The notes beneath the pieces are model-generated. The model was not told the DNA's origin. It made no database searches and saw only the letters and a list, made by a program, of their open reading frames with translations. A stretch of DNA of 64,000 nt from Brienomyrus brachyistius (taxonomy: Eukaryota > Chordata > Actinopteri > Osteoglossiformes > Mormyridae): the NCBI RefSeq assembly GCF_023856365.1, contig NW_026042691.1, positions 1-64,000 of the forward strand, written 5' to 3'. The first letter of the stretch is position 1. Each line of letters starts with the position of its first letter. A program made the translations under genes and the position numbers. Positions 19,675 through 32,039 of the stretch are shown piece by piece.

Positions 19675-20670
19675 TAGCAGCTTTGTGTGGTAATTGTTTG
19701 TATTAAAAATACATTGGATCAAGTCAAATTATTTTTATGAAGAATTAACATCTAAAAGCTGCTAGTAGACCGTGGGAAAATAATTTTTCTATTTTCTTGC
19801 TGCCATCTCGTGGCCAAAAGTAGGTATTGCAATTTCCATCATATGTAAGAGGGCCTGCCCATCAGAGTAATGTACATCCTGTGACATGTATTGACTATCA
19901 AGACAAACTGAAACACGGTGTATTAGGCTGTCAATGAGTACTGGACTAGGGTGAAAAACTGCCTGATAATCTACCTATTAACTAGAAGAGTACAAACTGG
20001 AGACGGATCCCCTAATACAGAGGGATTAACGTCTGTGCCACATCCAGAACCATTCAGTGTAGGAGTCTGGTGGTTCTACTGGATACTGACAAGTACCCAG
20101 CCCCTTTGTTCCCTCTGATAATCATCAGTCCTCCTCTGAATGCCTTCACCACTCTATTCCTGAATAGGTACACATTTAAATATGCTAGCAAGATCAAGGT
20201 ATTGGGATAACTGTTAGGTTCGCTGTTAAGAGAGTTGCAGTGAAAACCATCATACACAGTGGCCCTTTCTGGATAAGATTACCTCCCTCTGATCTAACAG
20301 GTCAAGATCAAAGCAAGGTGCATTGCAATGTCTGACACCCAGCACACTACAGCATATAAAATACAGGTATCCATCGCCTTCCGCATTTGGAACCAGGACC
20401 ACTTGTTGCAAGTCAATTTGGGCGTATCTCAAGTTATACGAGAGAGGCAAGACATTAAGGACAGTATACACAGTACTGAAATAATAATGTACATATTAAA
20501 CCACAGCACTTAATAAACAGATACTGCACTTACATTTCACAAAAAAAAAATAAAGCACAGATTGCACTAAGAAATCAAAAGATGCATGTGCTAGCAAACA
20601 GTGGGAGCTGAGGAAGAAGCAGTGGTGAAATACTTTATTGTACAGTACAGTAAGTTTCTTTTTATAGAAT
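19675..20670. other. Spacer of the inverted repeat
   Basis: Unique-looking AT-rich sequence between the arms, with no recognisable gene. Confidence 0.35.
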
Positions 20671-20684
20671 GAAATAGCATACAG

Positions 20685-21033
20685 GGGGCGGCATGGTGGT
20701 GCAGTGGTTAGCACTGTTGCCTCACACCTCTGGGACCCGGGTTCGAGTCTCTGCCTGGGTCACATGGGTGTGGAGTTTGCATGTTCTCCCCATGTCGTCG
20801 TGGGGTTTCCTCCCGCAGTCCAAGAATATGCTGAGAATATGCTGAGGCTAACTGGAGTTACTAAATTGCCCGTAGGTATGCATGTATGAGTGAATAGTGT
20901 GTGAGTGTGCCCTGTGATGGGCTGGCTCCCCATCCTGGGTTGTTCCCTGCCTCGTGCCCATTGCTTCCGGGATAGGCTCCAGACCCCCCACGACCCAGTA
21001 GGATAAGCGGTTTGGACAATGGATGGATGGATG
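20685..21033 (+). mobile_element. Full-length tRNA-derived SINE with 14-bp target duplication
   Basis: The head contains polymerase III boxes (A box TGGTGCAGTGG, B box GGTTCGAGTCT), then a conserved body and a (GGAT)n tail. GAAATAGCATACAG flanks it at 20671-20684 and 21034-21047. The tail and body resemble a widespread fish SINE group. Confidence 0.9.
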
Positions 21034-21560
21034 GAAATAGCATACAGATCTTATAAGCACCTGTACTGTGCTATCTGCTCATAGTAGCTGTCCATTGTAG
21101 ATACATCACTGTATGCATACTGTATTAAGAGCTAGACAAGGGTCATTATATGGCTTGCAGTCCTGCTCATTTTCCTGCACGCGTTACACTAAGTGATACA
21201 CCCACTAATGTCCTCTTTTATCCACTTTCGGGCATCTCTTGATCAGTGTATATTATTTACTATGGACCTTGGACATACATGCGATTGAACGCACACACAC
21301 ACTTACACTAATTACCTAATCATCCATCTGTGCAAGCAGGTAAACATTTACCATCTATGTAAGTATTGCACATTGCATAGAGAGTGTCCAATCTATATTA
21401 AAGGTGACTCAAAAGAAGTCAGACTTCAGTAAAGACTGTAAATTGGCAGCCATAACATAAGCCGTAAATAATTACCAAATGAGTCATCCCCTTTCGGAAA
21501 CATTTATTGATATTCTTTCATAACACACAGACATGAGTTTTTTTTCAACTGTCAGCATCC
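20825..21560 (-). repeat. Right arm of the large inverted repeat
   Basis: Reverse complement of 18910-19674. On the minus strand it starts exactly at the end of the integrase-like frame (stop in GACAGTTGA), then AATAAA and the downstream sequence. It therefore looks like the 3' untranslated end of that element. Confidence 0.85.
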
Positions 21561-22600
21561 TTCTCGATTGTCAGAAGCTCTGCGCTAGAGGGAGGTTTAC
21601 TGGTCTTATACTCTTCTGGCACCTTGTGTGATTCCTGACTTGGGACATCAGTTTGGCTCCTTCTGTATGTGGTTTACATTGTATTTGTTCTTTAAAGTTG
21701 CCCCTTCAGAATTAGACAGTGTAACCAGCTTGCCACATATTGCCTGGATGACATAAGGTCCGGTAAAATCCGGTTCCGTTCTTCCTCCTTTCCGTCCCCG
21801 CTTCCTCATGTTGAACAGAAGCGCCTCATCTCCAACATGATAAACTGTGTTTTGGTACCTCTTTTGTATTCGTTTACCACATGCCTGCTTCTGTTTTTCC
21901 TGTGACTAGGAGATGTTTTCAGCTGTTGTTGCTTATTGTCTCAACTACTTTATTTTTTTCATCAAAAAACGTGCCGTAGCTTTTCTCATCGGGAAGAATA
22001 ATTGTGGAAAGCTGAAGTGGAAAAACATTCATAGCAAATTATTATTATTCACAGATCATTATAAAGAGTCATTTTCTAAAAGCATTAAGAACAATGTAAT
22101 TTGCTGTTTCAAGATATGTTTTTAAATAACTACTTGTCAGTCATAAGAAACTCTTCAACACACATGATCCGATCTTGCCACAAATCATTTTTAATCTCAC
22201 TTTTGTTGCCAGCAGTTCAGACATTAATGGCTGTGTGTTGAGTTATTTTGAGGGGACATCAAATTTACACCATTATACAAGCTGTACACTGATTACTTTA
22301 CATTCTATCAGAGTTTCATATCTTTAACGTTGTCCCTTGAAAAGATATAATAAAATATTTACAAAAATGTGTGGGGTGTACTCACTTTTGTGAGATACTG
22401 TATATTAAGGGATTGATTGTCAATAATATCAGTAATTCCTGATGTAATGTTAAAAGAATAGAGCCTGTCTCACACAGTTCTAAAACAACCTCAAAAACAG
22501 ACTTACCATTTTATGTCATCATTCGTTTTCTCATCCAGGCCATTGGTTTGGGGATGATATGCAGCAGTGATCAACGGCAGAACAGGGGCTCTGAACGCAG
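21551..22600 (-). pseudogene. Decayed, spliced integrase gene with GPY/F-like C-terminus
   Basis: On the minus strand 22520-22570 encodes ITAAYHPQTNGLDEKTND, the block around the third catalytic residue of gypsy/Ginger-type integrases. It is followed by a donor (GTAAGT near 22502). After an intron that now contains a mariner-like MITE, an acceptor (TAGTCACAG) near 21903 leads to a frame with RYQNTVYHVGDEALL and FTGPYVIQAICGKLVTL, a chromodomain-less GPY/F-like tail, ending at TGA near 21548. Upstream core residues were not found. The introns suggest a Ginger-like or domesticated KRBA2/GIN-like family rather than a plain LTR element. This copy is probably dead. Confidence 0.55.
22192..22402. 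mobile_element. Non-autonomous Tc1/mariner-like element
   Basis: The ends read CTCACTTTTGTTGCCAGC at the left and GTACTCACTTTTGTGAGATACTGTA at the right, a short non-coding fish element whose ends carry the AAAGTGAGTACACC phrase on the other strand. It sits in the intron of the integrase relic. Confidence 0.6.
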
Positions 22601-23227
22601 TATGGATTAAAAAGGAATTAACCATCTCTCTCAATATAAAATTAGGATCATTTATTCTCTACAGAGGCCCCCATAGAATAGTGCATCCATCCCCTCACTC
22701 ATGTTTAGACAGACGTAAGGCAACAGGCCAATGACATTCAGAACAGCAACAACATCAACAATTGTACAGCTAGTTTTAAAATTTAATAAAAAAGACAAAC
22801 CAATTAGGTAATATTAATGAAATTATTAAAATGTGCAGATTAATAGTCAGAAATAATTTGCGATTTTAAGAGCGGAAAGGATACATTAAAACTCAATTAC
22901 ATTTATCCCTTAATAATATAAAAAGGTTTTTGAATTTTACATCATGATAAATGCGAACTATATGTGATTACTAATTACTGTTGACTAATTTCCTGTCTGG
23001 ACATTTCCCTCCTCATTGTTAAAAGTCATTATATGTCTGGGTGCCAGTCAGTGGAAGCACACAGACATGTTGGCCAGCTGTCATATTCATTCAGCACCAG
23101 CCCATCAAGTAGAGAATTCAGCACCACGGACAGTGACCTGTGTTACAATGACATCAGGTCATTGGCTCTAAATATTTTTCTAGAAATAACTAAATGGCTC
23201 TATTGTAGAAATTTCCAGCCAGAGTCT

Positions 23228-24224
23228 TGTGGTGCGTTCGTTTTTCTCTCGGAACTTGGAAATTCCAAATTGGGTGACATCACATCCAACAATCTCCCGT
23301 TCAAGCTAGCACAACTCGGAACAAACATGGCTGCCTCCATGAATACGCTGCTGTGTTGTTGCTTTATATTTTAGCAGTTATGGAGTAAGATTATTATTTC
23401 AGACAAATAAACAAGAAACAGGAACTAGTCAAACCACATTAAAAGCTTTATAAAGTATTTTAGTACATTCATAGCGATATTCTTTTTTCGAGAGGCAAAC
23501 AAACTACAAACAAACCAAAAACACTAACAAGTCTGGTAAAAATCTGATATTGCATGTTAGGATACTGTTTACGGTCACAATATGGTATTCTCTAAATCGA
23601 ACACGTGCAATTACATTAATAATTACTAATAATTATAAATAATAATAATAATAAATGGGCGGTATGGTCGTGCACTGGTTAGCACTGTTGCCTCACACCT
23701 CTGGGACCCAGGTTCAAATCTCCGCCTGGGTCACATGTGTGTGGAGTTTGCATGTTCTCCCCATGTCGTCGTGGGGTTTCCTCCGGGTACTCCGGTTCCC
23801 CCCCACAGTCCAAAAACATGCTGAGGCTAATTGGACTTGCTAAATTGCCCGTAGGAATGCATGTGAGAGTGCATGGTGTGTGTGAGTGTGCCCTGCGATG
23901 GGCTGGCCCCCCATCCTGGGTTGTTCCCAGCCTCGTGCCCATTGCTTCCGGGATAGGCTCCGGACCCCCCGTGACCCAGTAGGATAAGCAGTTTGGAAAA
24001 TGGATGGATGGGATAATAATAAATTTAACAAAATAAACATTTTTAAGGATTTGTAAAATAGAATTAATGTTGAGTGTGTAAGCCGCCATGTTGAAATTAC
24101 GTCACAGGGGCAACTCGGACAAGAAGATTCTGTCAGACATTAACGTCATAAAAGAGGCGTTTCTAATGGGAAGTGATGTTTTTCGTGACGTTTTTGTCCG
24201 AGTTGGAGTGAAATAATCAAACGC
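23228..24224. mobile_element. DNA transposon-like insertion inside repeat copy 1
   Basis: Absent from the copy at 42495-43320. The ends are similar in inverted orientation (TGCGTTCGTTTTTCTC against TGCGTTTGATTATTTC). Inside it is non-coding and itself carries a SINE. The target duplication is unclear (about TGTG). Confidence 0.5.
23655..24011 (+). mobile_element. Full-length SINE
   Basis: Head with GTGCACTGGTTAGCAC and GGTTCAAATCT, body, and tail GGATGGATGG. It is nested in the transposon-like insertion. One or two box positions have drifted. Confidence 0.88.
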
Positions 24225-24871
24225 AGCATGTGTTCCTATTTGAAGAGAATATTCTATTTTTATTCTAAGGAACTACAGAAAATCAGCTCTGCATGTGATC
24301 TCCCCTTTACTGCTCGAGCAGGGCACACGCACATCAACAAGTGTCAAGGCAGCAAGTGCATGCAAACAACTTCTCAGGACGGTTACAGTATAGGACCTTC
24401 AGAAAGAGCCAGACTGCGGCGTCATTCAGAGATTCCATTGTCTAAGGCTTGCACTAAAACATTACAGCATATTTAAACAAAGTAGCATGGCACCTGTGTC
24501 AGAATCCCTCCCTGCCTTGTTCTGTTCTCTCTTTGTTGTCCCCATTTAGCCAGCACATGTCACTGGCCATCCTGACTCCTCTTTTGATTGTGGGTTTTAA
24601 GGATATCAGTGGGTCTGTGTTTTCATAATTGTCCCCCAGGCCACCATGCTGCTCAGCCCTTGATTCCAACTACAGTTGCAATCAGGTGGTTCTCAATCTA
24701 CTAGGACTGTATAACAGGATTGGCCACCTGTTCTACCTTTACTCGTTCAGCCGCATTCATGAGTCTGGCCTATAGGTTATTCAAATTTTGTCCTGCCAAA
24801 TTTACCGGACAGGAGGTGGACACTGCAAATGAATGTGTGAATACTCCAATACCTACATCTTTACAAGTTAC

Positions 24872-25510
24872 CTGAAGTGGTTTGGTAAATGATTGTGAGG
24901 TTGGAAGTCCTTCTTGATGTCTGTTTGCAGCTCATCCACCAGCAACTGCACGAGTTGTCGCTCCCAGAGGGAATCCCACTCTCGGTCCGCTGGAGGGTCC
25001 ATCTCACTGTAGCTGGAGTATGTTTCCATCAGTCACTTGGCGTGGGGCTCACAGAATTTACCAGGCTCCTGTTTAATCTGACGCACCTTAGTCCAGTCCA
25101 TGCATCTGGGGAACTTCTCTGAAAATCTCTGGCAGATTCTTTGCAGCTATACTTGATATTGGGTACTTGCCGCAACTAAGTAATGGGTTGTTGAATCAAA
25201 GTCCCGTTCCATGTCAAAAATAACCCCATTTTAGGGTTTTGTTAAACAACTGGTCTAATTTGGATGCAGAGGTTCTGCACGGAAGGCCCAGTCTCTGAAG
25301 GGCTGTGGCATAGCGAGGCCTGTTCTGCCTGGAATCCGGCAGGTCACTGGCAACATCCCCCAACTCCTTCATCTATAAGGTCGGGAAACCAGAACGTTTA
25401 CTCCCCCTTATGGATAAGGACATACCAACGTTGGGGCAACTCCTGCTGCCTGAGTCTTCAACCAAGTCCAAAACAAAAGTATACAATGTTAGGAAGGGTA
25501 ATTCAATGGT
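24872..25510. other. Unassigned stretch between repeat copy 1 and the LINE
   Basis: On the minus strand at 24890-25010 a frame contains WERQLVQLLVDELQTDIK, which may be a retroelement gag fragment. Nothing else was recognised. Confidence 0.3.
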
Positions 25511-27053
25511 ATGAGACTGAAACTAGAAACTGTAAATCGGATGGAGTTAAATAGCAATACTGTGGAAGAGGCATGGGAATTTTTTAAAAGCACATTGTTG
25601 CAAGTGCAAAAGAACTTCATACCCGTTTCCAGAAAAACTAAATCTAGGAAACTGCAACCAAGCTGGTGTCATGACCTGCTTGTACGATCCTCGTGTGTGC
25701 CACGCCCCCTCATTAACCATGTGTGCTGCCCCGATTGTAACCAGCTGTTTTCTGTCAGTTTGAGTAGTCCTGTGTATTTAGTCCACATTCAAGTCTGTTT
25801 CCCCAGTCCTGTCATTGAAATCTCTCGCTGTTGGTACCTGTTTTCATCAATAAACCCTCATTCCCGACTCTCCGTTTCCCGGATCCTTGATTCCTCGCTT
25901 CCTGCCTGTTCGTCCAGCACGCGATGTCACAGGTGGTTTACTACGAAAATTAAGAATAAAGTCAGGAGCAAAAGGGCTTTCTTCCACAAATGGAAATTAA
26001 CTAATGATTTCAAAATAAAGCAGGAGTATCTACGTCTACAGGTTTAGTTAATAACAGTTATAAGGATGACGTTAAAAGTTTCTTCCAATATTTTAACTCC
26101 GAAAGAGCTCTAAAAGCTGAAAATCACTCATTTGCAGGATAGTAAGGGCCTTATAATTGAAAATGAAATTGATATAAATGAGTTTAATGATTATTTTACA
26201 ATGGCTGTTCACAGTAGAATAGCTTACCACCATTTAGTACAAATACAACGATGTCTATGACCAATATATGTATAACTGAGGCTGATGTGGTACAAAGCCT
26301 AGCTAAGCTCAAAATAAATAAATCGCAAGGCCCTGATGGCATCTTATCTATAGTTTTAAAAGAGATGAGGGGTATTATTAGCCAACCTTTAACTTTACTA
26401 TTCCAGAAATCATTATCTGCTGGTGTGGTATCTTCTGATTGATGTTAGATCATGTCTCATGTCCAGAGAGGCTACAACAGGATCTGGATTTAATTAGCGA
26501 CTGGGCTCATACGTGGCAGATGAAATTTAACATAGATAAATATAAGGTAATCCATGCAGGGAGCAGAAATATAGTAAATATAGTAAAGTACAGATATTTT
26601 ATGGGTTCCACTGAAATAAAGGTAGCTGATTACGAGAAAGATCTCGGTGTGTATGTTGATACTTCCATGTCCCACTCTTGCCAGTGTGGGGAAGCATTAA
26701 AAAAAGGCAAAAGGATGTTGGATTAAACTCCACACACCTAGAGATGTAAGTCAAGAGAAGTGATGCTACGATTATATAATTCCTTGGTAAGATCCCACCT
26801 AGAATACTGTGTGCAGGTTTGGTCACCATACCTTCAGAAGGACATTGCTGCCTTGGAAAAGGTGCAACGTAGGATGACTAGAATGATTCCTGCACTTAGA
26901 GGAATGTCTTATGAGGAGAGGTTCGCTGAGCTGAATCTGTTTAGCCTCAAGCAAAGGAGACTATGGGGGGACATGATCCAGGTATATAAGATTCTAACAG
27001 GTCGGGATGCTGTTCAGCCAAATGACCATTTCAATATTAATTTAAAATACTAG
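25511..27053 (+). pseudogene. CR1/L2-like LINE, reverse transcriptase fragments
   Basis: Consecutive plus-strand fragments follow the order of a non-LTR reverse transcriptase. A linker region is at 25511-25666, continuing at 25932-26047. KSQGPDGILSIVLKEM at 26310-26370 is an RT N-terminal block. LQQDLDLISDWAHTWQMKFN and KDLGVYVD lie at 26470-26660. LVRSHLEYCVQVWSPY and KVQRRMTRMIP lie at 26785-26890, near the C-terminus. The catalytic YADD-bearing middle is deleted, and stops and shifts break the rest. Confidence 0.75.
25667..25931 (+). mobile_element. Solo LTR inserted in the LINE
   Basis: TGTCATGACCTGC to GCGATGTCACA interrupts the LINE frame, with a near-perfect 5-bp duplication (GCTGG at the left, GGTGG at the right). 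It shares CTCGTGTGTGCCACGCCCCC and an AATAAA signal with the reverse complement of the 34854-37991 LTRs, so it is a diverged member of the same family in the opposite orientation. Confidence 0.75.
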
Positions 27054-27109
27054 AACTCGTGGCCATAGTGGAAATTAGCTGGAGAACATTTAAAAATGAA
27101 TCTGAGGAA

Positions 27110-28040
27110 GCACTTCAATTCAATTCAATTTTATTTATATAGCGCTTTTAACGACATGCATTGTCACAAAGCACTTTACATTTAACCGGCCAGAACCCCA
27201 CCAAGCAAGCCTGAGGCGACAGTGGCAAGGAAACTCCCTCTAGCAGGAAGAAACCTTGAGTGGAACCTAGACTCAGAAGGGGACCCCATCCTCCTCTGGG
27301 CGACCAAGGAGCATGAAACTGCATTTACATTGACATTCATTAGAGTTCATATAGTTATAAAGTCCCAGTTGGTTTCATGTAGTTATATCCAGGAGTCCAG
27401 GTGCGGGTTCACACGGTGTAGTCGGCTCGGTATCAGCTCGAAAAAGAGAAGATGGAGAAGAGTTATTGCCCTACACCTAACCGGCAGGACTAAAGCAACT
27501 ATGACAGCCTGCCTAAAAGAGTGACCTGGAAGGAAGCACAGGCATGAGGGTTTACAGAGGTTTTGGCGTCAAGCCACCTCCCATCCACAGCTTAAGTGAT
27601 CGGCGAGAGTGGCAGGACGACAGCACCAATCCCCCCTTTCCCCTTCAATCTCAAATAACTATGAACCTCCAGATTTCCCATTCACCTTAGAAAAGAAGAT
27701 TTAACTATCCAAAAGACTGGCGAAAGAGGTACATCTTAAGCCTTGACTTAAAAGCAGAGATTGTGTCTGAGTTCCGAACACTAATAGGAAGTTTATTCCA
27801 TAGCTGTGGTGCTTTATGAGCAAATGCTCTTCCCCCAAAGGTAATGTTCTTTATTCTGGGTACGGATAGAATACCTCCATCTCGTCATCTAAGTGTATGA
27901 TTCGGAACGCAAATGAGGTCACTCACATACTGCGGTGCAAGACCATTTACAGCTTTATAGGTTAAGAGCAGTGTTTTGTAGTCAACACGAAATCTAACTG
28001 GCAGCCAGTGCAGTGAAGATAAAATTGGGGTAATATGATT
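27110..28040 (-). mobile_element. LINE 3' end (RT C-terminus and 3' UTR)
   Basis: On the minus strand 28030-27690 encodes LHWLPVRFRVDYKTLL, TYKAVNGLAPQYVSDL and RNSDTISAFKSRLKMYLF and then a stop, the conserved C-terminal tail of a very common fish LINE. Bases 27690-27110 are its 3' UTR, ending in AATTCAATT repeats. Confidence 0.78.
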
Positions 28041-28761
28041 ATATGTTTTAGTTTAACTATTGCTAGTAGCGGTTCAATCAATGCTGGGAGCATCGCTGAA
28101 TAATTTTGATGGAACAGGGTCTAGCATACAAGTAGATGAATTTGAAGATAAAATTAAGTACATCAGTTCTGACTGGTTAACCAATATTCAATATTCAAAA
28201 TGTTCTGTTTAATTGAGCATATTTTTGGTCAAAAAGTTTCATAAAGTCGTCACTGGAAAATAACCAGTGGTCTGGTTATTAGTCAGCTTGGACACCATAG
28301 TAAATAGGAATCTAGGATTATTTTTGTTTATTTCAATTAGTTCTGATAGATACTAGATGATTTGGCGGCACTAAGAGCCTTTTTGTAGCTACCCATAGCC
28401 TCTTTCCATGCTAGTTCGAACACCACTAGTTTAGTATGATGCCACTTACATTCTGTAAGGACATAAAACTTATAGGTCCTGCAGGCCCCAACTCTGATCA
28501 GCCTGCATCAGTCTATTTCAGAGCTCCGCTGGCCCAGGCAAGACTGGACTCAACTCGTCAAACCACCCCTTTTAAGGAAGGCAAAGGCCTGCCGGCTCCT
28601 GAGAGACTGGATAGGAATAACTGGAGCAGCACAGAAAAAGCAAGACCTTTCACCCCCGGAGTGACCAGAGTTCCACAATCAATCCACAGCAACAACAGCT
28701 GTCAGCCTCCAGACACAGACACCTTTTCCACTATAAACAGGATAACTCAGCACACATAGAT
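28041..28761. other. Further LINE or ERV-derived sequence
   Basis: Probably LINE sequence up to about 28440. The plus-strand frame 28436-28759 is Pro/Thr/Gln-rich without a recognised domain. Confidence 0.3.
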
Positions 28762-29610
28762 GTTAGGGACAAATACACGCATGTTTGGTCTCGTTTGAAT
28801 AGGCATGAGACGAGGAGTATTATACTCTCAGATTTAAGGCAGTATAGCTTTTCCTAAGAGAAATACAGAAACTTCGGCTCAACCCACCAAACTGAGAGAG
28901 ATTCTCTCATGGTAGAACAAGGGAATTACAACCACCCCCTAAAGTGATCTGATTGGCTGGGGACTTGAGAACCAAGGTCAGCAATGCCCCTAAAATTAAC
29001 CATTGACCGAAATTAGTCAGTCTTCAGAAACATGCCATCACCTGGTCTGGATACTTAAGGAAGGGCTTCAGAAGTAGTCGGGGAGTCACTCTGTAATCAG
29101 AGCTCCCGCAGAGAACTGGGTGAAAGTCTATCTGTAGTCAGATACTTTCCACAGAACTTTGTTCACTCTCAGCTGAGGAATGTGATTGTTTAATATTGTA
29201 TTTGTCCAAATGTATTTACAAGTATGTGTCCACATGTCAATAATTGTATATTGTAGTATTTTTAATAAATGTTGTTTCGATTACTTTATGACTGTCTGAT
29301 TTGCTAACTTCTTCATAAACTTTCCAGATTGGACTTCTATCCTTATTAGGACTATGGTGGTAAATACTATCTTGCAGCCTCTGGGTTAAATCCCATTTAT
29401 TTATCCGGGTCCCAAACTTGACTGCCCAAGTTAAGTTAGGTGGATACCAAAACTACACCTCTGGAGTTCGCACACGCTGATGACAGGTACCGGTCTACCC
29501 TCTGAGGGGCGTACACACTATGTTCCTAGGCACCGGGCATAGTCCCTGAGACGCTCACATGGTAAGACAATGGGTGGCATCGGCGGAGGCCCAAAGTAAA
29601 CCTCGTACAA
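28762..29610 (+). repeat. LTR-like sequence
   Basis: It begins TGTTAGGGAC, has a possible TATA (ATACTTAAGG near 29050) and AATAAATG near 29268, then a GC-rich end. It interrupts the minus-strand LINE (endonuclease part at 29620-29900, RT tail below 28040). No paired LTR or target duplication was established. Confidence 0.35.
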
Positions 29611-29619
29611 CCTTTTTTA

Positions 29620-29900
29620 TTTTTAACTGAGCAATTTTCTCTAGTGGAATTAAGCATAGATGCTAAATAATCCGTAATGCTATCAAGTTCAGCAGAATTC
29701 GACATTAGTTTGGTTGAAAACGATAGCTCAGGGAGGTTATCGATAAAGTTACTTGCTGTATTTGACGTGATTGTACGTTTGGCATATAGAAGCGAGTCGG
29801 GGGGCTAATATTTTGAGCAAGGGAAATATTGAACGCAATAAGATGATGGTCAGAGATAATACTGGACTGAGGCAGTAGAGTTGAATACATGATATGAAGA
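29620..29900 (-). pseudogene. LINE endonuclease fragment
   Basis: The minus-strand frame contains SIISDHHLIAFNISL. SDHH is the end motif of apurinic-type LINE endonucleases. It probably belongs to the same minus-strand LINE as 27110-28040, now separated by insertions. Confidence 0.6.
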
Positions 29901-30344
29901 CAACTGGATCACAACTGGATCACGGGGGAATCATAAGCAGGGAAGAACACACAGGCAAACAGCAGCAGCAACATTAAAGGCAGGACTGAGAAGCACATTT
30001 ATACAAGGCTAAGCAGGGAGCAAACTAGAGGCACCTGAAATGAGTAACACAAGGGCAGGAAGGAGAGGTAAAACAAACGCGGAACAGGCATGGCACGTTA
30101 TACCACACTAGGGAGGAAACGGGAGGTTCAGGAGGGCAGGGTGTGGCAGGGATCCGTTTCAAAATTTAATTTTGGCTTGTACAAACCTTGGTAAAAGCTG
30201 CAAAAGATCGATCAACCACTTTCTGAGCTATTGTCTTAACAAACAAAGCATCTGTTGGGGTGGCGGTGTCTGGGGAATACCATGTGTAATACACCTTGTG
30301 AAGATTTATATGTAAAACAAAATATTTTTTGATTCTATCACACA
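29901..30344. other. Non-coding stretch
   Basis: The 29930-30150 part is purine-rich and LTR-like (GCAGGGAAGAACACACAGG, GGCATGGCACG), without definable ends. The rest is AT-rich. Confidence 0.3.
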
Positions 30345-30355
30345 TATAGAAATTA

Positions 30356-30711
30356 TCCATCCATCCATTTTCCAAACCGCTTATCCTATTGGGTCGCGGG
30401 GGGTCCGGAGCCTATCCCAGAATCAATGGGCACGAGGCAGGGAACAACCCAGGATGGGGGGCCAGCCCATCGCAGGGCACACTCACACACCATCCACTCA
30501 CACACACACACCTACGGGCAATTCAGCAACTCCAATTAGCCCCAGCATGTTTTTGGACTGTGGGGGGAAACCGGAGTACCCAGAGGAAACCCCACAACGA
30601 CATGGGGAGAACATGCAAACTCCACAGACATGTGACCCAGGCGGAGACACGAACCCGGGTCCCAGAGGTGTGAGGCGACAGTGCTAACCACTGCACCACC
30701 ATGCCGCCCCT
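30356..30711 (-). mobile_element. Full-length SINE with 11-bp target duplication
   Basis: Mirror image of the SINE at 20685-21033, with GCCGCC head and GGAT tail. TATAGAAATTA flanks it at 30345-30355 and 30712-30722. Confidence 0.92.
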
Positions 30712-31289
30712 TATAGAAATTATTCTAGGTTTAAATAGTAATTTAGCTGAGTAACTAGGCTGAAATTCTAGATAGTTGCAATTTTAAGAATTATTACTAT
30801 TATTCACAGCTTTTAAGCATGCAGTTGGATGACGGATGGATGGATATTCAGCCACCAGAAATGCCAATTGTTGTTAAGAGGATCAAAGTCTGCAAAGTAG
30901 TATGCAGGGTTTAAGGCCAGAACACAGCATACTCTCCGACAGAAAGCATAAAGTTCACTGGGGGAATTTCTGTGGCCACTGCCTGAACAGCATGTGTGGA
31001 GAATGTTTATGAGGGTCGAGCCATGCAGAGCTGCTGGCCCTGGCATGTAATGATGAATCACAAATCAGTTAAAAATCGGTGCAAATGCATGAAGATTTAA
31101 ACCGGCTGATGTGGAAAATGAATCACTATTGTAGGAGTACTTCACAGTACTTTAACAGAAAAACTGGTGTAATATTACATTTGATTTCACAATGTGAGTT
31201 TGACGTCAGATGTCACTGCGTATCACGTCGACATCGTACGTCAGTTTTTGGTTTTGAGCGAACGCGAGATGATGAATGAATTTGAAACT

Positions 31290-31592
31290 GAGGACGGCAC
31301 AGTGGTTAGTGCTGGCTTCGGTCCAGGGCCCTTTCTGTGTGGAGTTCGCATGCTCTCCCCGTTTTCGCCGGGGACTCCAGGTTCCTCCCACGGTCCAAAA
31401 GCATGCAGGATAGGTTGACTGGTGAGTCTAAATTGGCCCTGTAGTTGTGTGAGTGTGTGCGACCTGCGGTGTGTAGGTGACTGCCTGGGCTTGGTTCCTG
31501 TCTGCGCCCCTTGTTCCCGGGATAGGCTCCGGTCTCCCCCGCGATCCCAGTTGGGATTAAGTGGTTTCAGAAAATGGATGGATGGACGCACC
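31290..31592 (+). mobile_element. Divergent older SINE
   Basis: Same architecture (GGCACAGTGGTTAG, GTGTGGAGTTCGCATG, GATAGGCTCCGG, GGATGGATGG), but with many substitutions and a different central part. It probably represents an older subfamily. Confidence 0.8.
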
Positions 31593-32039
31593 GCCCGATC
31601 TTCAATTGGCGGTGTGGCAGCATATTAGCTTTCCGGTAATCACAAACGAGGAGGAAACAGCGAGAAAAGCACAGACAAGACATAAACTGCATGCAAACAT
31701 TGTAATAGACTGATAACATACACAAACAGGTCCACTGGCACCACCGTGAGCTGAGTGAAGATTATTAAAAGGGCAAAGCACGCTAAAAAGCTGCACATGC
31801 AAACCTTAGCTTATTTATTTGATTTATTTTTTTTTATTTACTTATTTTGATTTGGGATTTTTTTCAACAGTATTTTATTCAAATTCAGTTGCACTGTTCA
31901 CAACAGTGTCAACAGTTCAGAAAGATAAATATAAGAATATTTTTGAATATATTTGTCTGCAGCTCATTCTGCAAAAAATGAGAAAATTGAACTCAGAATC
32001 GTGAATCGTATCAAATGGTGAGTTGAATGTATCGTTACA
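31593..32039. other. AT-rich stretch ending in an hAT-like end
   Basis: No gene. The phrase ATCGTTACATCCCTAG near 32030-32045 is typical of hAT/MITE termini in fish. Confidence 0.35.

Larger units (their letters stand above)
22535..24871 (+). repeat. Dispersed repeat, copy 1 (split by a later insertion)
   Basis: GATCAACGGCAGAACAGGGG onward is shared with 42495-43320, and 22990-24871 is shared in reverse complement with 45790-46625. The copies contain a similar open stretch (23033-23230 here) with LCYNDIRSLALNIFLEITKW, whose function I do not recognise. Bases 24497-24871 begin TGTCAGAATCC and have a TATA-like box, so the unit may be the 3' end plus LTR of a retroelement. Confidence 0.6.

Noticed and set aside
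20848..21060. Open frames with HPSIHCPNRLSYW and similar, recurring at several sites
   Set aside because: They are translations of the SINE body and tail, the same in every SINE copy.
27130..27200. Unique gene UTR with ATTTATATAGCGCTTTT
   Set aside because: It is the 3' end of a common fish LINE. The coding tail lies just to the right on the minus strand.
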